From positions 63,407,176-63,471,175 of the forward strand of contig CM049316.1 of NCBI GenBank assembly GCA_026874595.1: DNA of 64,000 nucleotides. Reading direction: 5' to 3'. The number at the start of each line of letters is the position of its first letter. Position 1 is the stretch's first letter. Positions 49,485 to 60,470 of this stretch are shown here, piece by piece. The DNA comes from Sipunculus nudus (taxonomy: Eukaryota > Annelida > Sipuncula > Golfingiida > Sipunculidae). The notes beneath the pieces were generated by a model, which saw only the letters and a program-made list of their open reading frames with translations, was not told the origin of the DNA and made no database searches. The position numbers and the translations under genes are program-made.

Positions 49485-49780
49485 TCAGTTGGTGTTCTCC
49501 TGGTAGATTTGTCTGAGCTCCTGCTGAAGCACAGCCATCTGTTCCTGAAGTTTCTCTCTGTAGCGCCAGTAGGAAGCTCTGGTCTCATGCAGTACCGCTT
49601 ACACTCAATGCGATTGTTGTAGCGACAGCCCCATGCACCAGACTTCTCAGACCGCTTGTTACGCATTGCTGTTAGCTGCATTCTGTCTGCCAGTAACGTC
49701 AGCTGCTGCTCTGCCCTCTTCAGCTTCATCTGTGTGAAGACAAGCTGCTTGTAGATAATGTTAGCTTCCGTAAATGCCAT
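49485..49780 (-). pseudogene. Array copy 26, frameshifted by a 2-nt insertion
   Basis: Two extra bases after codon 59 (near 49600) shift the frame, so the C-terminal third reads out of phase and runs past the normal stop to 49454. Y41N and Q42K are also present. TATA box, 37-nt segment and stem-loop are kept. Confidence 0.7.
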
Positions 49781-51369
49781 CTTGAGTACCAGAACGGATC
49801 TGCTGAGCTGGGATGAGCAGCTCAATTTTTATACTCGAAGCTGAGTAGTTCATTGACATGTTGGTGTAGTATCAGAGCATGTAGACAGCCCACGTGACAC
49901 AAGTCTTTGTACTCCGTAGCCCGTGTGGTCTACTAGTGCTTGATGAGCGTCTCCGCCGCCAGCTAAAGTTTTTTATGCGAAGTGTCTGAGGAGTTTGCCT
50001 AATTACTTGAGTAGTTTGTTTGATTACCTGAGTAGTTTGTTCAACTAGAGTGGACACACGTCGGGTCCCCACGTCACCCTCTGATTGTGATATTTATATA
50101 TTGCATATATATGTATTTCATATAAAATTGCAAAGTCAATTACAATGTACAAATTCATGATAGTCGTCGTGCGTCTGATCATTACGATTTTTCCCCAAAC
50201 AGCGGACTTTTTATTCAAATTTTCGGCTGTATCTGGAAGATTTATTCTCAATTAAAAAGAACGAAATATACCATGTTTGTAAGTCTGATGAATTTGTTTT
50301 AAAATGTTTGAATTATTTGTGCTGATGGCATTACTCGAACAGATTAAGATATTTTTCTAAAACGTGTGAATCGAAAATACAAATTTCAAAGATTGCGCTT
50401 TACTGAGTACCCTCTAGTTATATTTGACCAATTGAATGAATGTACCGAAATATTATATATATTTAGCAAACGCTTATTTGAGCCCAGTGTAGGCGGTTAC
50501 ATCATAGTTATCGGTTTTACCAAACGTCATGCCGCCTGTCCGTCCGTCACGGTCGTTCGCGCGCATTGTTAACTCAAAGACCGTTCAGGCCACTGCCGCG
50601 AATTTTGACTGAAGATATATACTTTTACCAGGACGAGCGCGATTCATCTCAAACCGATCAGAAATCCTTAACGCCGACAGGCAGGCATCATAGAATTTTC
50701 TGATCACGAGCAATAACAAAGAACCTTTAATGTCTCAGTCATTTCTGGTCATAATTCTGTGATATGTACTCTTACAAAATAATTCACCACCTTGATAATT
50801 AATGGAAAGCTGTCATAGACCGTATAAATATCATAGTTCCCCGTATATTCTTTGTCTGGATTATTAATAATATTCTTTTGTGAGTGTTACGTAAGAGAGT
50901 AAATGAACGCATCTAGGTGGAGATAACATGAGTCACGGTAAGGAAATTGCGTGGTTGCATCACAGGTGTGCTTTGGACGCCAGGAGTAAGGCGGTCCCTT
51001 ATTCCAGTGAATTACAATGGTCTGGAACTCGGATGAGTTCAAGAAATTACGCTATCTCGAAATCGGAAAGAATGCCGTAAATAGGAAATGTACTCTATCG
51101 TGTTGCAGATTAAAAAAAAATATTTATTCCGATGTTGTAGACCTAACCTGCAAAAAGTTTCACCAAAATCCCATCCTTGCCTTTTAAAATCAGTTGCTGA
51201 CAGATCAACCCCCAAAGCGAGAGCATGAAATCAACAAACACTGATAAAAATATAAAACCTCCTCACGAAGATGTAATAAAAATAATAAATATTTATAATA
51301 ATGATAATTATAATAAAAATTGTAATAATTATGATCGTGAAGGTGAAGGTCAGATCTGTATGAGATACT

Positions 51370-51385
51370 GGCTCTGAAAAGAGCC
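51370..51385 (-). terminator. Histone-type 3' stem-loop, copy 27
   Basis: Perfect stem, loop TTTC. Confidence 0.85.
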
Positions 51386-51422
51386 TTGTATTTAATTCAG
51401 TTTGAGTTTAACGGGTGTTTTC

Positions 51423-51711
51423 TCAGTTGGTGTTCTCCTGGTAGATTTGTCTGAGCTCCTGCTGTAGCCATCTGTTCCTGAAGTTTCTCTCTGTAGCGCC
51501 AGTAGGAAGCTCTGGTCTCATGCAGTACCGCCAACTCAATGCGATTGTTGTAGCGACAGCCCCAAGCACCAGACTTCTCAGACCGCTGGTAACGCATTGC
51601 TGTTAGCTGCATTCTGTCTGCCAGTAAGGTCAGCTGCTGCTCTGCCCTCTTCAGCTTCATCTGTGTGAAGACAAACTGCTTGTAGATAATGTTAGCTTCC
51701 GTTAATGCCAT
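51423..51711 (-). pseudogene. Array copy 27, frameshifted by a 5-nt deletion
   Basis: Five bases are missing after codon 82 (near 51466), which replaces the last 15 residues with an out-of-phase tail ending at 51397. Copy 28 has the same deletion, so the two share an ancestor. Confidence 0.7.
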
Positions 51712-53299
51712 CTTGAGGACCAGAATGGATCTGCTGAGCTGGGATGAGCAGTTCAATTTTTATACTCGAAGCTGAGTAGTTCAGTGACATGTTGGTGTAG
51801 TATCAGAGCATATAGACAGCCCACGTGACACAAGTCTTTGTACTCCGTAGCGCGTGTGGTCTACTAATGCTTGATGAGCGTCTCCGCCGCCAGCTAAAGT
51901 TTTTTATGCGAAGTGTCTGAGGAGTTTGCCTAATTACCTGAGTAGTTTGTTTGATTACCTGAGTAGTATGTTCAACTAGAGTAGACACACGTCGGGTCCC
52001 CACGTCACCCGCTGATTGTGATATTTATATATTGGATATATGTGTTTTTCATATAAAATTGCACAGTCAATTACAATGTACAAATTCATGATAGTCGTCG
52101 TGCGTCTGATCATTACGATTTTTCCCCAAACAGCGGACTTTTTATTCAAATTTTCGGCTGTATCTGGAAGATTTATTGTCAATTAAAAAGAACGAAATAT
52201 ACCATGTTTGTAAGTCTGATGAATTTGTTTTAAAATGTTTGAATTATTTGTGTTGATGGCATTACTCGAACAGATTCAGATATTTTTCGAAAACGTGTGA
52301 ATCGAAAATACAAATTTCAAAGATTGCGCTTTACTGAGTGCCCTCTAGTTATATTTGACCGATAGAATGAATGTACCGAAATATGATATATATTTAGCAA
52401 ACGCTTATTTGAGCCCAGTGTAGGCGGTTGCATCATAGTTATCGGTTTTACCAAACGTCATGCCGCCTGTCCGTCCGTCACGGTCGTTCGCGCGCATTGT
52501 TAACTCAAAGACCGTTCAGGTCACTGCCGCGAATTTTGACTGAAAATATATACTTTTACCAGGACGAGCGCGATTCATCTCAAACCGATCAGAAATCCTT
52601 AACGTCGACAGGCAGGCATCATAGAATTTTCTGATCACGAGCAATAACAAAGAACCTTTAATGTCTCAGTCATTTCTGGTCATAATTCTGTGATATGTAC
52701 TCTTAAAAAATAATTCACCACCTTGATAATTAATGGAAAGCTGTCTTAGACCGTATAAATATCATAGTTCCCCGTATATTCTGTGTCCGGATTATTAATA
52801 ATATTCTTTGGTGAGTGTTACGTAAGAGAGTAAATGAACGCATCCAGGTGGAGATAACATGAGTCACGGTAAGGAAATTGCGTGGTTGCATCACAGGTGT
52901 GCTTTGGACGCCAGGAGTAAGGTGGTCCCTGATTCCAGTGAATGACAATGGTCTGGAACTCGGATGAGTTCAAGAAATTACGCTATCTCGCAATCGGAAA
53001 GAATGCCGTAAATAGGAAATGTACTCTTTCGTGTTGCAGATTAAATAAATATTTATTCCGAGGTTGCAGACCTAAAACTGGAACCAAGTTTCATCAAAAT
53101 CCCATCCTTACCTTTTAAAATCAGTTGCTGACAGATCAACCCCCAAAGCGAGAGCATGAAATCAACAAACACTGATAAGAACATAATACCTCCTCACGAA
53201 GATATAATAAAAAAATAGATATTTATAATAATGATAATTATAATAAAAATTGTAATAATTATGATCGTGAAGGTGAAGGTCAGATCTGTATGAGATACT

Positions 53300-53315
53300 G
53301 GCTCTGAAAAGAGCC
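53300..53315 (-). terminator. Histone-type 3' stem-loop, copy 28
   Basis: Perfect stem, loop TTTC. Confidence 0.85.
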
Positions 53316-53352
53316 TTGTATTTAACTCAGTTTGAGTTTAACGGGTGTTTTC

Positions 53353-53641
53353 TCAGTTGGTGTTCTCCTGGTAGATTTGTCTGAGCTCCTGCTGTAGCCA
53401 TCTGTTCCTGAAGTTTCTCTCTGTAGCGCCAGTAGGAAGCTCTGGTCTCATGCAGTACCGCCAACTCAATGCGATTGTTGTAGCGACAGTCCCAAGCACC
53501 AGACTTCTCAGACCGCTGGTAACGCATTGCTGTTAGCTGCATTCTGTCTGCCAGTAACGTCAGCTGCTGCTCTGCCCTCTTCAGCTTTATCTGTGTGAAG
53601 ACAAACTGCTCCTAGATAATGTTAGCTTCCGTAAATGCCAT
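53353..53641 (-). pseudogene. Array copy 28, nonsense codon plus 5-nt deletion
   Basis: Codon 10 (Tyr) is TAG (53612-53614), and the 5-nt deletion of copy 27 follows near the 3' end. This is the most damaged copy, yet its stem-loop is still perfect. Confidence 0.75.
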
Positions 53642-55240
53642 CTTGAGTACCAGAATGGATCTGCTGAGCTGGGATGAGCAGCTCAATTTTTATACTCGAA
53701 GCTGAGTAGTTCAGTGACATGTTGGTGTAGTATCAGAGCATGTAGACAGCCCACGTGACACAAGTCTTTGTACTCCGTAGCGCGTGTGGTGTACTAGTGC
53801 TTGATGAGCGTCTCCGCCGCCAGCTAAAGTTTTTTATGCGAAGTGTCTGAGGGGTTTGCCTAATTACTTGAGTAGTTTGTTTGATTACCTGAGTAGTTTG
53901 TTCAACTTGAGTGGACACACGTCGGGTCCCCACGTCACCCGCTGATTGTGATATTTATATATTGCATATATATATATTTCATATAAAATTGCGCAGTCAA
54001 TTACAATGTATAAATTCATGATAGTCGTCATGCGTCTGATCATTACGATTTTGCCCCAAACAGCGGACTTTTTATTCAAATTTTCGGCTGTATCTGGAAG
54101 ATTTATTGTCAATTACAAAGAACGAAACATACCATGTTTGTAAGTCTGATAAAATTGTTTTAAAATGTTTGAATTATTTGTGTTGATGGCATTACTCGAA
54201 CAGATTCAGATTTTTTTCTAAAACGTGTGAATCGAAAATACAAATTTCAAAGATTGCGCTTTACTGAGTACCCTCCAGTTATATTTGACCGATTGAATGA
54301 ATGTACCGAAATATTATATATATTTTGTAAACGCTTATTTGAGCCCAATGTTGGCGGTTGCATTATAGTCATCGGTTTTACCAAACGTCATGCCGCCTGT
54401 CCGTCCGTCACGTTCGTTCGCGCGAATTTTTAACTCAAAGACCGTTCCGGCCACTGCCGCGAATTTTTACTGAAGATATATACTTTTACTAGGACGAGCG
54501 CGATTCATCTCAAACCGATCAGAAATCCTTAACGCCGACAGGCAGCCATCATAGAATTTTCTGATCACGAGCAATAACGAAGAACATTTAATGTCTCAGT
54601 CATTTCTGGTCATAATTCTTTGATATGTACTCTTACAAAATAATTCACCACCTTGATAATTAATGGAAAGCTGTCATAGACCGTATAAATATCATAGTTC
54701 CCCGTATATTCTTTGTCCGGATTATTAATAATATTCTTTTGTGAGTGTTACGTAAGAGAGTAAATGAACGCATCCAGGTGGAGATAACATGAGTCACGGT
54801 AAGGAAATTGCGTGGTTGCATCACAGGTGTGCTTTGGACGCCAGGAGTAAGGCGGTCCCTTATTCCAGTGAATGACAATGGTCTGGAACTCGGATGAGTT
54901 CAAGAAATTACGCTATCTCGAAATCGGAAAGAAGGCCGTAAATAGGAAATGTACTCTATCGTGTTGCAGATTAAAAAAAAATATTTATTCCGATGTTGTA
55001 GACCTAACCTGCAAAAAATTTCATCAAAATCCCATCCTTGCCTTTTAAAATCAGTTGCTGTCAGATCAACCCCCAAAGCGAGAGCATGAAATCAATTAAC
55101 ACTGATAAAAACATAATACCTCCTCACGAAGATGTAATAAAAATAATAAATATTTATAATAATGATAATTATAATAAAAATTGTAATAATTATGATCGTG
55201 AAGGTGAAGGTCAGATCTGTATGAGATACTGGCTCTGAAA

Positions 55241-55256
55241 AGAGCCTTGTATTTAA
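55241..55256 (-). terminator. Histone-type 3' stem-loop, copy 29
   Basis: Perfect stem, loop TTTC. Confidence 0.83.
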
Positions 55257-55283
55257 TTCAGTTTGAGTTTAACGGGTGTTTTC

Positions 55284-55577
55284 TCAGTTGGTGTTCTCCT
55301 GGTAGATTTGTCTGAGCTCCTGCTGAAGCACAGCCATCTGTTCCCGAAGTTTCTCTTTGTAGCGCCAGTAGGAAGCTCTGGTCTCATGCAGAACCGCCAA
55401 CTCAATGCGATTGTTGTAGCGACAGCCCCAAGCACCAGACTTCTCAGACCGCTGGTAACGCATTTCTGTTAGCTGCATTCTGTCTGCCAGTAAGGTCAGC
55501 TGCTGCTCTGCCCTCTTCAGCTTCATCTGTGTGAAGACAAACTGCTTGTAGATAATGTTAGCTTCCGTAAATGCCAT
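55284..55577 (-). CDS. Small basic helical protein, array copy 29
   Basis: Intact, with L3F, L13F and A38E. Confidence 0.58.
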   Translation of the reverse strand: MAFTEANIIYKQFVFTQMKLKRAEQQLTLLADRMQLTEMRYQRSEKSGAWGCRYNNRIELAVLHETRASYWRYKEKLREQMAVLQQELRQIYQENTN

Positions 55578-57165
55578 CTTGAGTACCAGAATGGATCTGC
55601 TGAGCTGGGATGAGCAGTTCAATTTTTATACTCGAAGCTGAGTAGTTCAGTGACATGTTGGTGTAGTATCAGAGCATATAGACAGCCCACGTGACACAAG
55701 TCTTTGTACTCCGTAGCGCGTGTGGTCTACTAGTGCTTGATGAGCGTCTCCGCCGCCAGCTAAAGTTTTTTATGCGAAGTGTCTGAGGAGTTTGCCTAAT
55801 TACCTGAGTAGTTTGTTTGATTACCTGAGTAGTATGTTCAACTAGAGTAGAAACACGTCGGGTCCCCACGTCACCCGCTGTTTGTGATATTTATATATTG
55901 GATAGATGTGTTTTTCATATAAAATTGCACAGTCAATTACAATGTACAAATTCATGATAGTCGTCGTGCGTCTGATCATTACGATTTTGCCCCAAACAGC
56001 GGACTTTTTATTCAAATTTTCGGCTGTATCTGGAAGATTTATTGTCAATTAAAAAGAACGAAATATACCATGTTTGTAAGTCTGATGAATTTGTTTTAAA
56101 ATGTTTGAATTATTTGTGTTGATGGCATTACTCGGACAGATTCAGATATTTTTCGAAAACGTGTGAATCGAAAATACAAATTTCAAAGTTTGCGCTTTAC
56201 TGAGTGCCCTCTAGTTATATTTGACCGATTGAATGAATGTACCGAAATATGATATATATTAAGCAAACGCTTATTTGAGCCCAATGTAGGCGGTTGCATC
56301 ATAGTTATCGGTTTTACCAAACGTCATGCCGCCTGTCCGTCCGTCACGGTCGTTCGCGCGCATTGTTAACTCAAAGACCGTTCCGGCCACTGCCGCGAAT
56401 TTTGACTGAAAATATATACTTTTACCAGGACGAGCGCGATTCATCTCAAACCGATCAGAAATCCGTAACGCCGACAGGCAGGCAACATAGAATTTTCTGA
56501 TCAAGAGCAATAACAAAGAACATTTAATGTTTCAGTCATTTCTGGTCATAATTTGTGATATGTACCCTTAAAAAATAATTCACCACCTTGATAATTAATG
56601 GAAAGCTGTTTTAGACCGTATAAATATCATAGTTCCCCGTATATTCTGTGTCCGGATTATTAATAATATTCTTTGGTGAGTGTTACGTAAGAGAGTAAAT
56701 GAACGCATCCAGGTGGAGATAACATGAGTCACGGTAAGGAAATTGCGTGGTTGCATCACAGGTGTGCTTTGGACGCCAGGAGTAAGGTGGTCCCTGATTC
56801 CAGTGAATGACAATGGTCTGGAACTCGGATGAGTTCAAGAAATTAAGTTATCTCGCAATCGGAAATAATGCCGTAAATAGGAAATGTACTCTATCGTGTT
56901 GCAGATTAAATAAATATTTATTCCGAGGTTATAGACCTAACCTGCAACAAATTTTCATCAAAATCCCATCCTTACCTTTTTTAAATCAGTTGCTGACAGA
57001 TCAACCCCCAAAGCGAGAGTATGAAATCAACAAACACTGATAAAAACATAATGCCTCCTCACAAAGATATAATAAAAATAATAAATATTTATAATAATAA
57101 TAATTATAATAAAAATTGTAATTATTATGATCGTGAAGGTGAAGGTCAGATCTGTATGAGATACT

Positions 57166-57181
57166 GGCTCTGAAAAGAGCC
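57166..57181 (-). terminator. Histone-type 3' stem-loop, copy 30
   Basis: Perfect stem, loop TTTC. Confidence 0.85.
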
Positions 57182-57218
57182 TTGTATTTAACTCAGTTTG
57201 AGTTTTAGGGGTGTTTTC

Positions 57219-57512
57219 TCAGTTGGTGTTCTCCTGGTAGATTTGTTTGAGCTCCTGCTGAAGCACAGCCATCTGTTCCTGAAGTTTCTCTCTGTAGCGC
57301 CAGTAGGAAGCTCTGGTCTCATGCAGCACCGCCAACTCAATGCGATTGTTGTAGCGACAGCCCCAAGCACCAGACTTCTGAGACCGCTGGTAACGCATTC
57401 CTGTTAGCTGCATTCTGTCTGCCAATAACGTCAGCTGCTGCTCTGCCCTTTTCAGCTTCATCTGTGTGAAGACAAACTGCTTGTAGATAATGTTAGCTTC
57501 CTTAAATGCCAT
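57219..57512 (-). CDS. Small basic helical protein, array copy 30
   Basis: Intact, with L3F, T4K, L13F, A38G, E45Q, K74R, R78Q and R89K. T4K is shared only with copy 31. The spacer upstream also has a replaced stretch around 57652-57665 shared in part with unit 31. Confidence 0.58.
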   Translation of the reverse strand: MAFKEANIIYKQFVFTQMKLKRAEQQLTLLADRMQLTGMRYQRSQKSGAWGCRYNNRIELAVLHETRASYWRYREKLQEQMAVLQQELKQIYQENTN

Positions 57513-57716
57513 CTTGAGTACCAGAATGGATCTGCTGAGCTGGGATGAGCAGCTCAATTTTTATACTCGAAGCTGAGTAGTTCAGTGACATGTTGGTGTA
57601 GTATCAGAGCATGTAGACAGCCCACGTGACAGAAGTCTTTGTACTCCGTAGCGCTTGACGTCTTGTAGTGCTTGATGAGCGTCTCCGCCGCCAGCTAAAG
57701 TTTTTATCCGAAGTGT

Positions 57717-57800
57717 CTGAGGAGTTTGCCTGATTACCTGAGTAGTTTGTTTCATTACCTGAGTAGTTTGTTTGATTACCTGAGGAGTTTGTTCAACTAG
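57717..57800. repeat. 21-bp subrepeats expanded to four copies (unit 30)
   Basis: Four 21-bp variants start at 57717, 57738, 57759 and 57780. Most units have three, so this is a local gain of one repeat, shared with unit 31. Confidence 0.75.
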
Positions 57801-57853
57801 AGTGGACACACGTCGGGTCCCCACGTCACCCGCTGATTGTGATATTTATATAT

Positions 57854-57856
<3 letters not shown>

Positions 57857-57884
<28 letters not shown>
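57857..57884. repeat. (AT)14 microsatellite
   Basis: An uninterrupted run of 14 AT dinucleotides sits where other units have only a short imperfect TA tract. Unit 31 has 12 nt at the equivalent place (59834-59845). It accounts for part of the extra length of unit 30. Confidence 0.85.
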
Positions 57885-57887
<3 letters not shown>

Positions 57888-59141
57888 TCATATAAAATTG
57901 CGCAGTCAATTACAATGTATAAATTTATGATAGTCGTCATGCGTCTGGTCATTACAATTTTTCCCCAAACAGCGGACTTTTTATTCAAATTTTCGGCTGT
58001 ATCTTGAAGATTTATTGTCAATTAAAAAGAACGAAATATACCATGTTTTTAAGTCTGATATAATTGTTTTAAAATGTTTGAATTATTTGTGTTGATGGCA
58101 TTGCTCGAAAAGATTCAGATATTTTTCTAAAACGTATGAATCGAAAATACAAATTTCAAAGATTGCGCTTTACTGAGTACCCTCCAGTTATATTTGACCG
58201 ATTGAATGAATGTACCGAAATATTATATATATTTTGCAAACGCTTATTTGAGCCCAATGTTGGCGGTTGCATTATAGTCATCGGTTTTACCAAACGTCAT
58301 GCCGCCTGTCCGTCCGTCACGGTCGTTCGCGCGCATTGTTCACTCAAGGACCGTTCCGGCCACTGCCGCGAATTTTGACTGAAGATATATACTTTTACCA
58401 GGACGAGCGCGATTCACCTCAAACCGATCAGAAATCCTGAACGCCGACAGGCAGCCATTGTAGAATTTTCTGATCACCAGCAATAACGAAGAACCTTTAA
58501 TGTCTCAGTCATTTCTGGTCATAATTCTTTGATATGTACTCTTACAAAATAATTCACCACCTTGATAATTATTTGAAAGCTGTCATAGACCGTATAAATA
58601 TCATAGTTCCCCGTATATTCTGTGTCCGGATTATTAATAATATTCTTTGGTGAAATGTTACGTAAGAGAGTAAATGAACGCATCCAGGTGGAGATAACAT
58701 GAGTCACGGTAAGGAAATTGCGTGGTTGCATCACAGGTGTGCTTTGGACGCCAGGAGTAAGGCGGTCCCTGATCCCAGTGAATGACAATGGTCTGGAGCT
58801 CGGATGAGTTCAAGAAATTACGCTATCTCGAAATCGGAAAGAATGCCGTAAATAGGAAATGTACTCTATCGTGTTGCAGATTACAAAAAATATTTATTCC
58901 GATGTTGTAGACCTAACCTACAACAAAGTTTCATCAAAATCCAATCCTTACCTTTTTCAAATCAGTTGCTCACAGATCAACCCCCAAAGGGAGAGCATGA
59001 AATCAACGAACACTGATAAAAACATAATGCCTCCTCACAAAGATATAATAAAAATAATAAATATTTATAATAATAATAATTATAATAAAAATAGTTATTA
59101 TTATGATCGTGAAGGTGAAGGTCAGATCTGTATGAGATACT

Positions 59142-59157
59142 GGCTCTGAAAAGAGCC
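59142..59157 (-). terminator. Histone-type 3' stem-loop, copy 31
   Basis: Perfect stem, loop TTTC. Confidence 0.85.
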
Positions 59158-59194
59158 TTGTATTTAACTCAGTTTGAGTTTTAGGGGTGTTTTC

Positions 59195-59488
59195 TCAGTT
59201 GGTGTTCTCCTGGTAGATTTGTCTGAGCTCCTGCTGAAGCACAGCCATCTGTTCCTGAAGTTTCTCTCTGTAGCGCCAATAGGAAGCTCTGGTCTCATGC
59301 AGCACCGCCAACTCAATGCGATTGTTGTAGCGACAGCCCCAAGCACCAGACTTCTCAGACCGCTGGTAACGCATTGCTGTTAGCTGCATTCTGTCTGCCA
59401 GTAACGTCAGCTGCTGCTCTACCCTTTTCAGCTTCATCTGTGTGAAGACAAACTGCTTGTAGATAATGTTAGCTTCCTTAAATGCCAT
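59195..59488 (-). CDS. Small basic helical protein, array copy 31 (last)
   Basis: Intact, with L3F, T4K, L13F, A23V, K74R and R78Q. Although last in the array and about 570 bp from the array end, it keeps its frame, TATA box and stem-loop. Confidence 0.58.
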   Translation of the reverse strand: MAFKEANIIYKQFVFTQMKLKRVEQQLTLLADRMQLTAMRYQRSEKSGAWGCRYNNRIELAVLHETRASYWRYREKLQEQMAVLQQELRQIYQENTN

Positions 59489-59693
59489 CTTGAGTACCAG
59501 AATGGATCTGCTGAGCTGGGATGAGCAGCTCAATTTTTATACTCGAAGCTGAGTAGTTCAGTGACATGTTGGTGTAGTATCAGAGCATGTAGACAGCCCA
59601 CGTGACAGAAGTCTTTGTACTCCGTAGCGCTTGACGTCTTCTAGTGCTTGATGAGCGTCTCCGCCGCCAGCTAAAGTTTTTTATGCGAAGTGT

Positions 59694-59777
59694 CTGAGGA
59701 TTTTGCCTAATTACCTGAGTAGTTTTTTTGATTACCTGAGTAGTTTGTTTGATTACCTGAGTAGTTTGTTCAACTAG
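59694..59777. repeat. 21-bp subrepeats expanded to four copies (unit 31)
   Basis: Four 21-bp variants start at 59694, 59715, 59736 and 59757, the same expansion as in unit 30. This suggests the two end units share recent ancestry. Confidence 0.75.
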
Positions 59778-60054
59778 AGTGGACACACGTCGGGTCCCCA
59801 CGTCACCCGCTGATTGTGATATTTATATATTGCATATATATATATGTTTCATATAAATTGCGCAGTCAATTACAATGTATTAATTTATGATAGTCGTCAT
59901 GCGTCTGATCAGTACAATTTTTCCCAAAACAGGGGACTTTTTATTCAAATTTTCGGCTGTATCTTGAAGATTTATTGTCAATTAAAAAGAACGAAATATA
60001 CCATGTTTTTAAGTCTGATAAAATTGTTTTAAAATGTTTGAATTATTTGTGTTG

Positions 60055-60470
60055 GGGGTGCGCATGCGCGAAGGTGAGCATTCAATATTTTCCTGGACCA
60101 CAAAATGTATATACTACGTGGAATTATGTGTTCTAATAGTTTTTGGACTTAAGGGAAGCGTTGTGTGAAAGCCTTGTATACCGTGGACGGACCTTATTGG
60201 AGAGTACGCGATCTTATTTTTTGTGTTTCTCGGAAAACGTAAGTTGAAAAATCCTCACCCACAAACTCATTAAATTATCGCTCACCTTCCGCACATATTC
60301 CGCGCCCCAGAGGGTGACAGATGTTATGTCATGTGACTTCATTGGTCTTTGACTAAACGTGACCGCAAGTTCATTCATGCAAGTTCTAATCCAAGGTCAG
60401 TTCTGTTTGTTTACGCTGCATGCTCATAGCCTTGATTTGAATAGACTGCTGTACGTTTCCACATAAGACG
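60055..60470 (+). other. LINE 5' leader (416 nt), possible internal promoter
   Basis: No ORF is apparent. It begins with an NRF-1-type palindrome (60059-60070). A 10-bp perfect inverted repeat pairs 60070-60079 with 60280-60289. A sequence resembling a 5' splice site, AAC/GTAAGT, occurs near 60239. No TATA box is evident. The alternative is that part of this is host flank with its own promoter. Confidence 0.5.
60059..60070. promoter_or_regulatory. NRF-1-type palindrome
   Basis: TGCGCATGCGCG fits the NRF-1 consensus YGCGCAYGCGCR at every position. It lies 4 bp from the array/LINE junction, where a 5' internal LINE promoter would be expected. Confidence 0.5.

Larger units (their letters stand above)
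1..60054 (-). repeat. Head-to-tail tandem array, about 1.93-kb unit, 31 full copies plus a stub
   Basis: The same unit recurs in one orientation. With the unit start placed at the first base of the window, copies begin at 1, 1923, 3854, 5788, 7719, 9641, 11575, 13506, 15431, 17362, 19296, 21227, 23158, 25092, 27023, 28957, 30879, 32810, 34744, 36675, 38606, 40536, 42468, 44405, 46350, 48293, 50237, 52168, 54098, 56034 and 58007. A truncated copy runs 59967-60054. Unit length is 1922-1945 bp except for the last two complete units (1973 and 1960 bp), which gained short repeats. Each unit holds one - strand gene of about 400 bp from TATA box to stem-loop and about 1.5 kb of spacer. The array starts outside the window. 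Strand is given as that of the embedded gene. Confidence 0.97.
38451..60054. repeat. Divergent array edge (units 21-31)
   Basis: These units do not continue the higher-order order and differ from each other and from the interior by many substitutions and small indels. All except unit 21 lack the 11-nt spacer deletion. The cluster of frameshifted gene copies (units 26-28) and the expanded short repeats (units 30-31) lie here. This is the usual picture at the boundary of an array homogenised by unequal exchange. Confidence 0.75.

Noticed and set aside
1..60054. Array as a 5S rRNA, snRNA or core-histone repeat
   Set aside because: I searched by eye for 5S, U1 and U2 signature stretches and core-histone coding sequence and found none. 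The T6 run near 1665 has no recognisable pol III box upstream.
1..60054. CRISPR array
   Set aside because: The repeats are 1.93 kb and contiguous, with no short repeat-spacer alternation and no cas-like genes.
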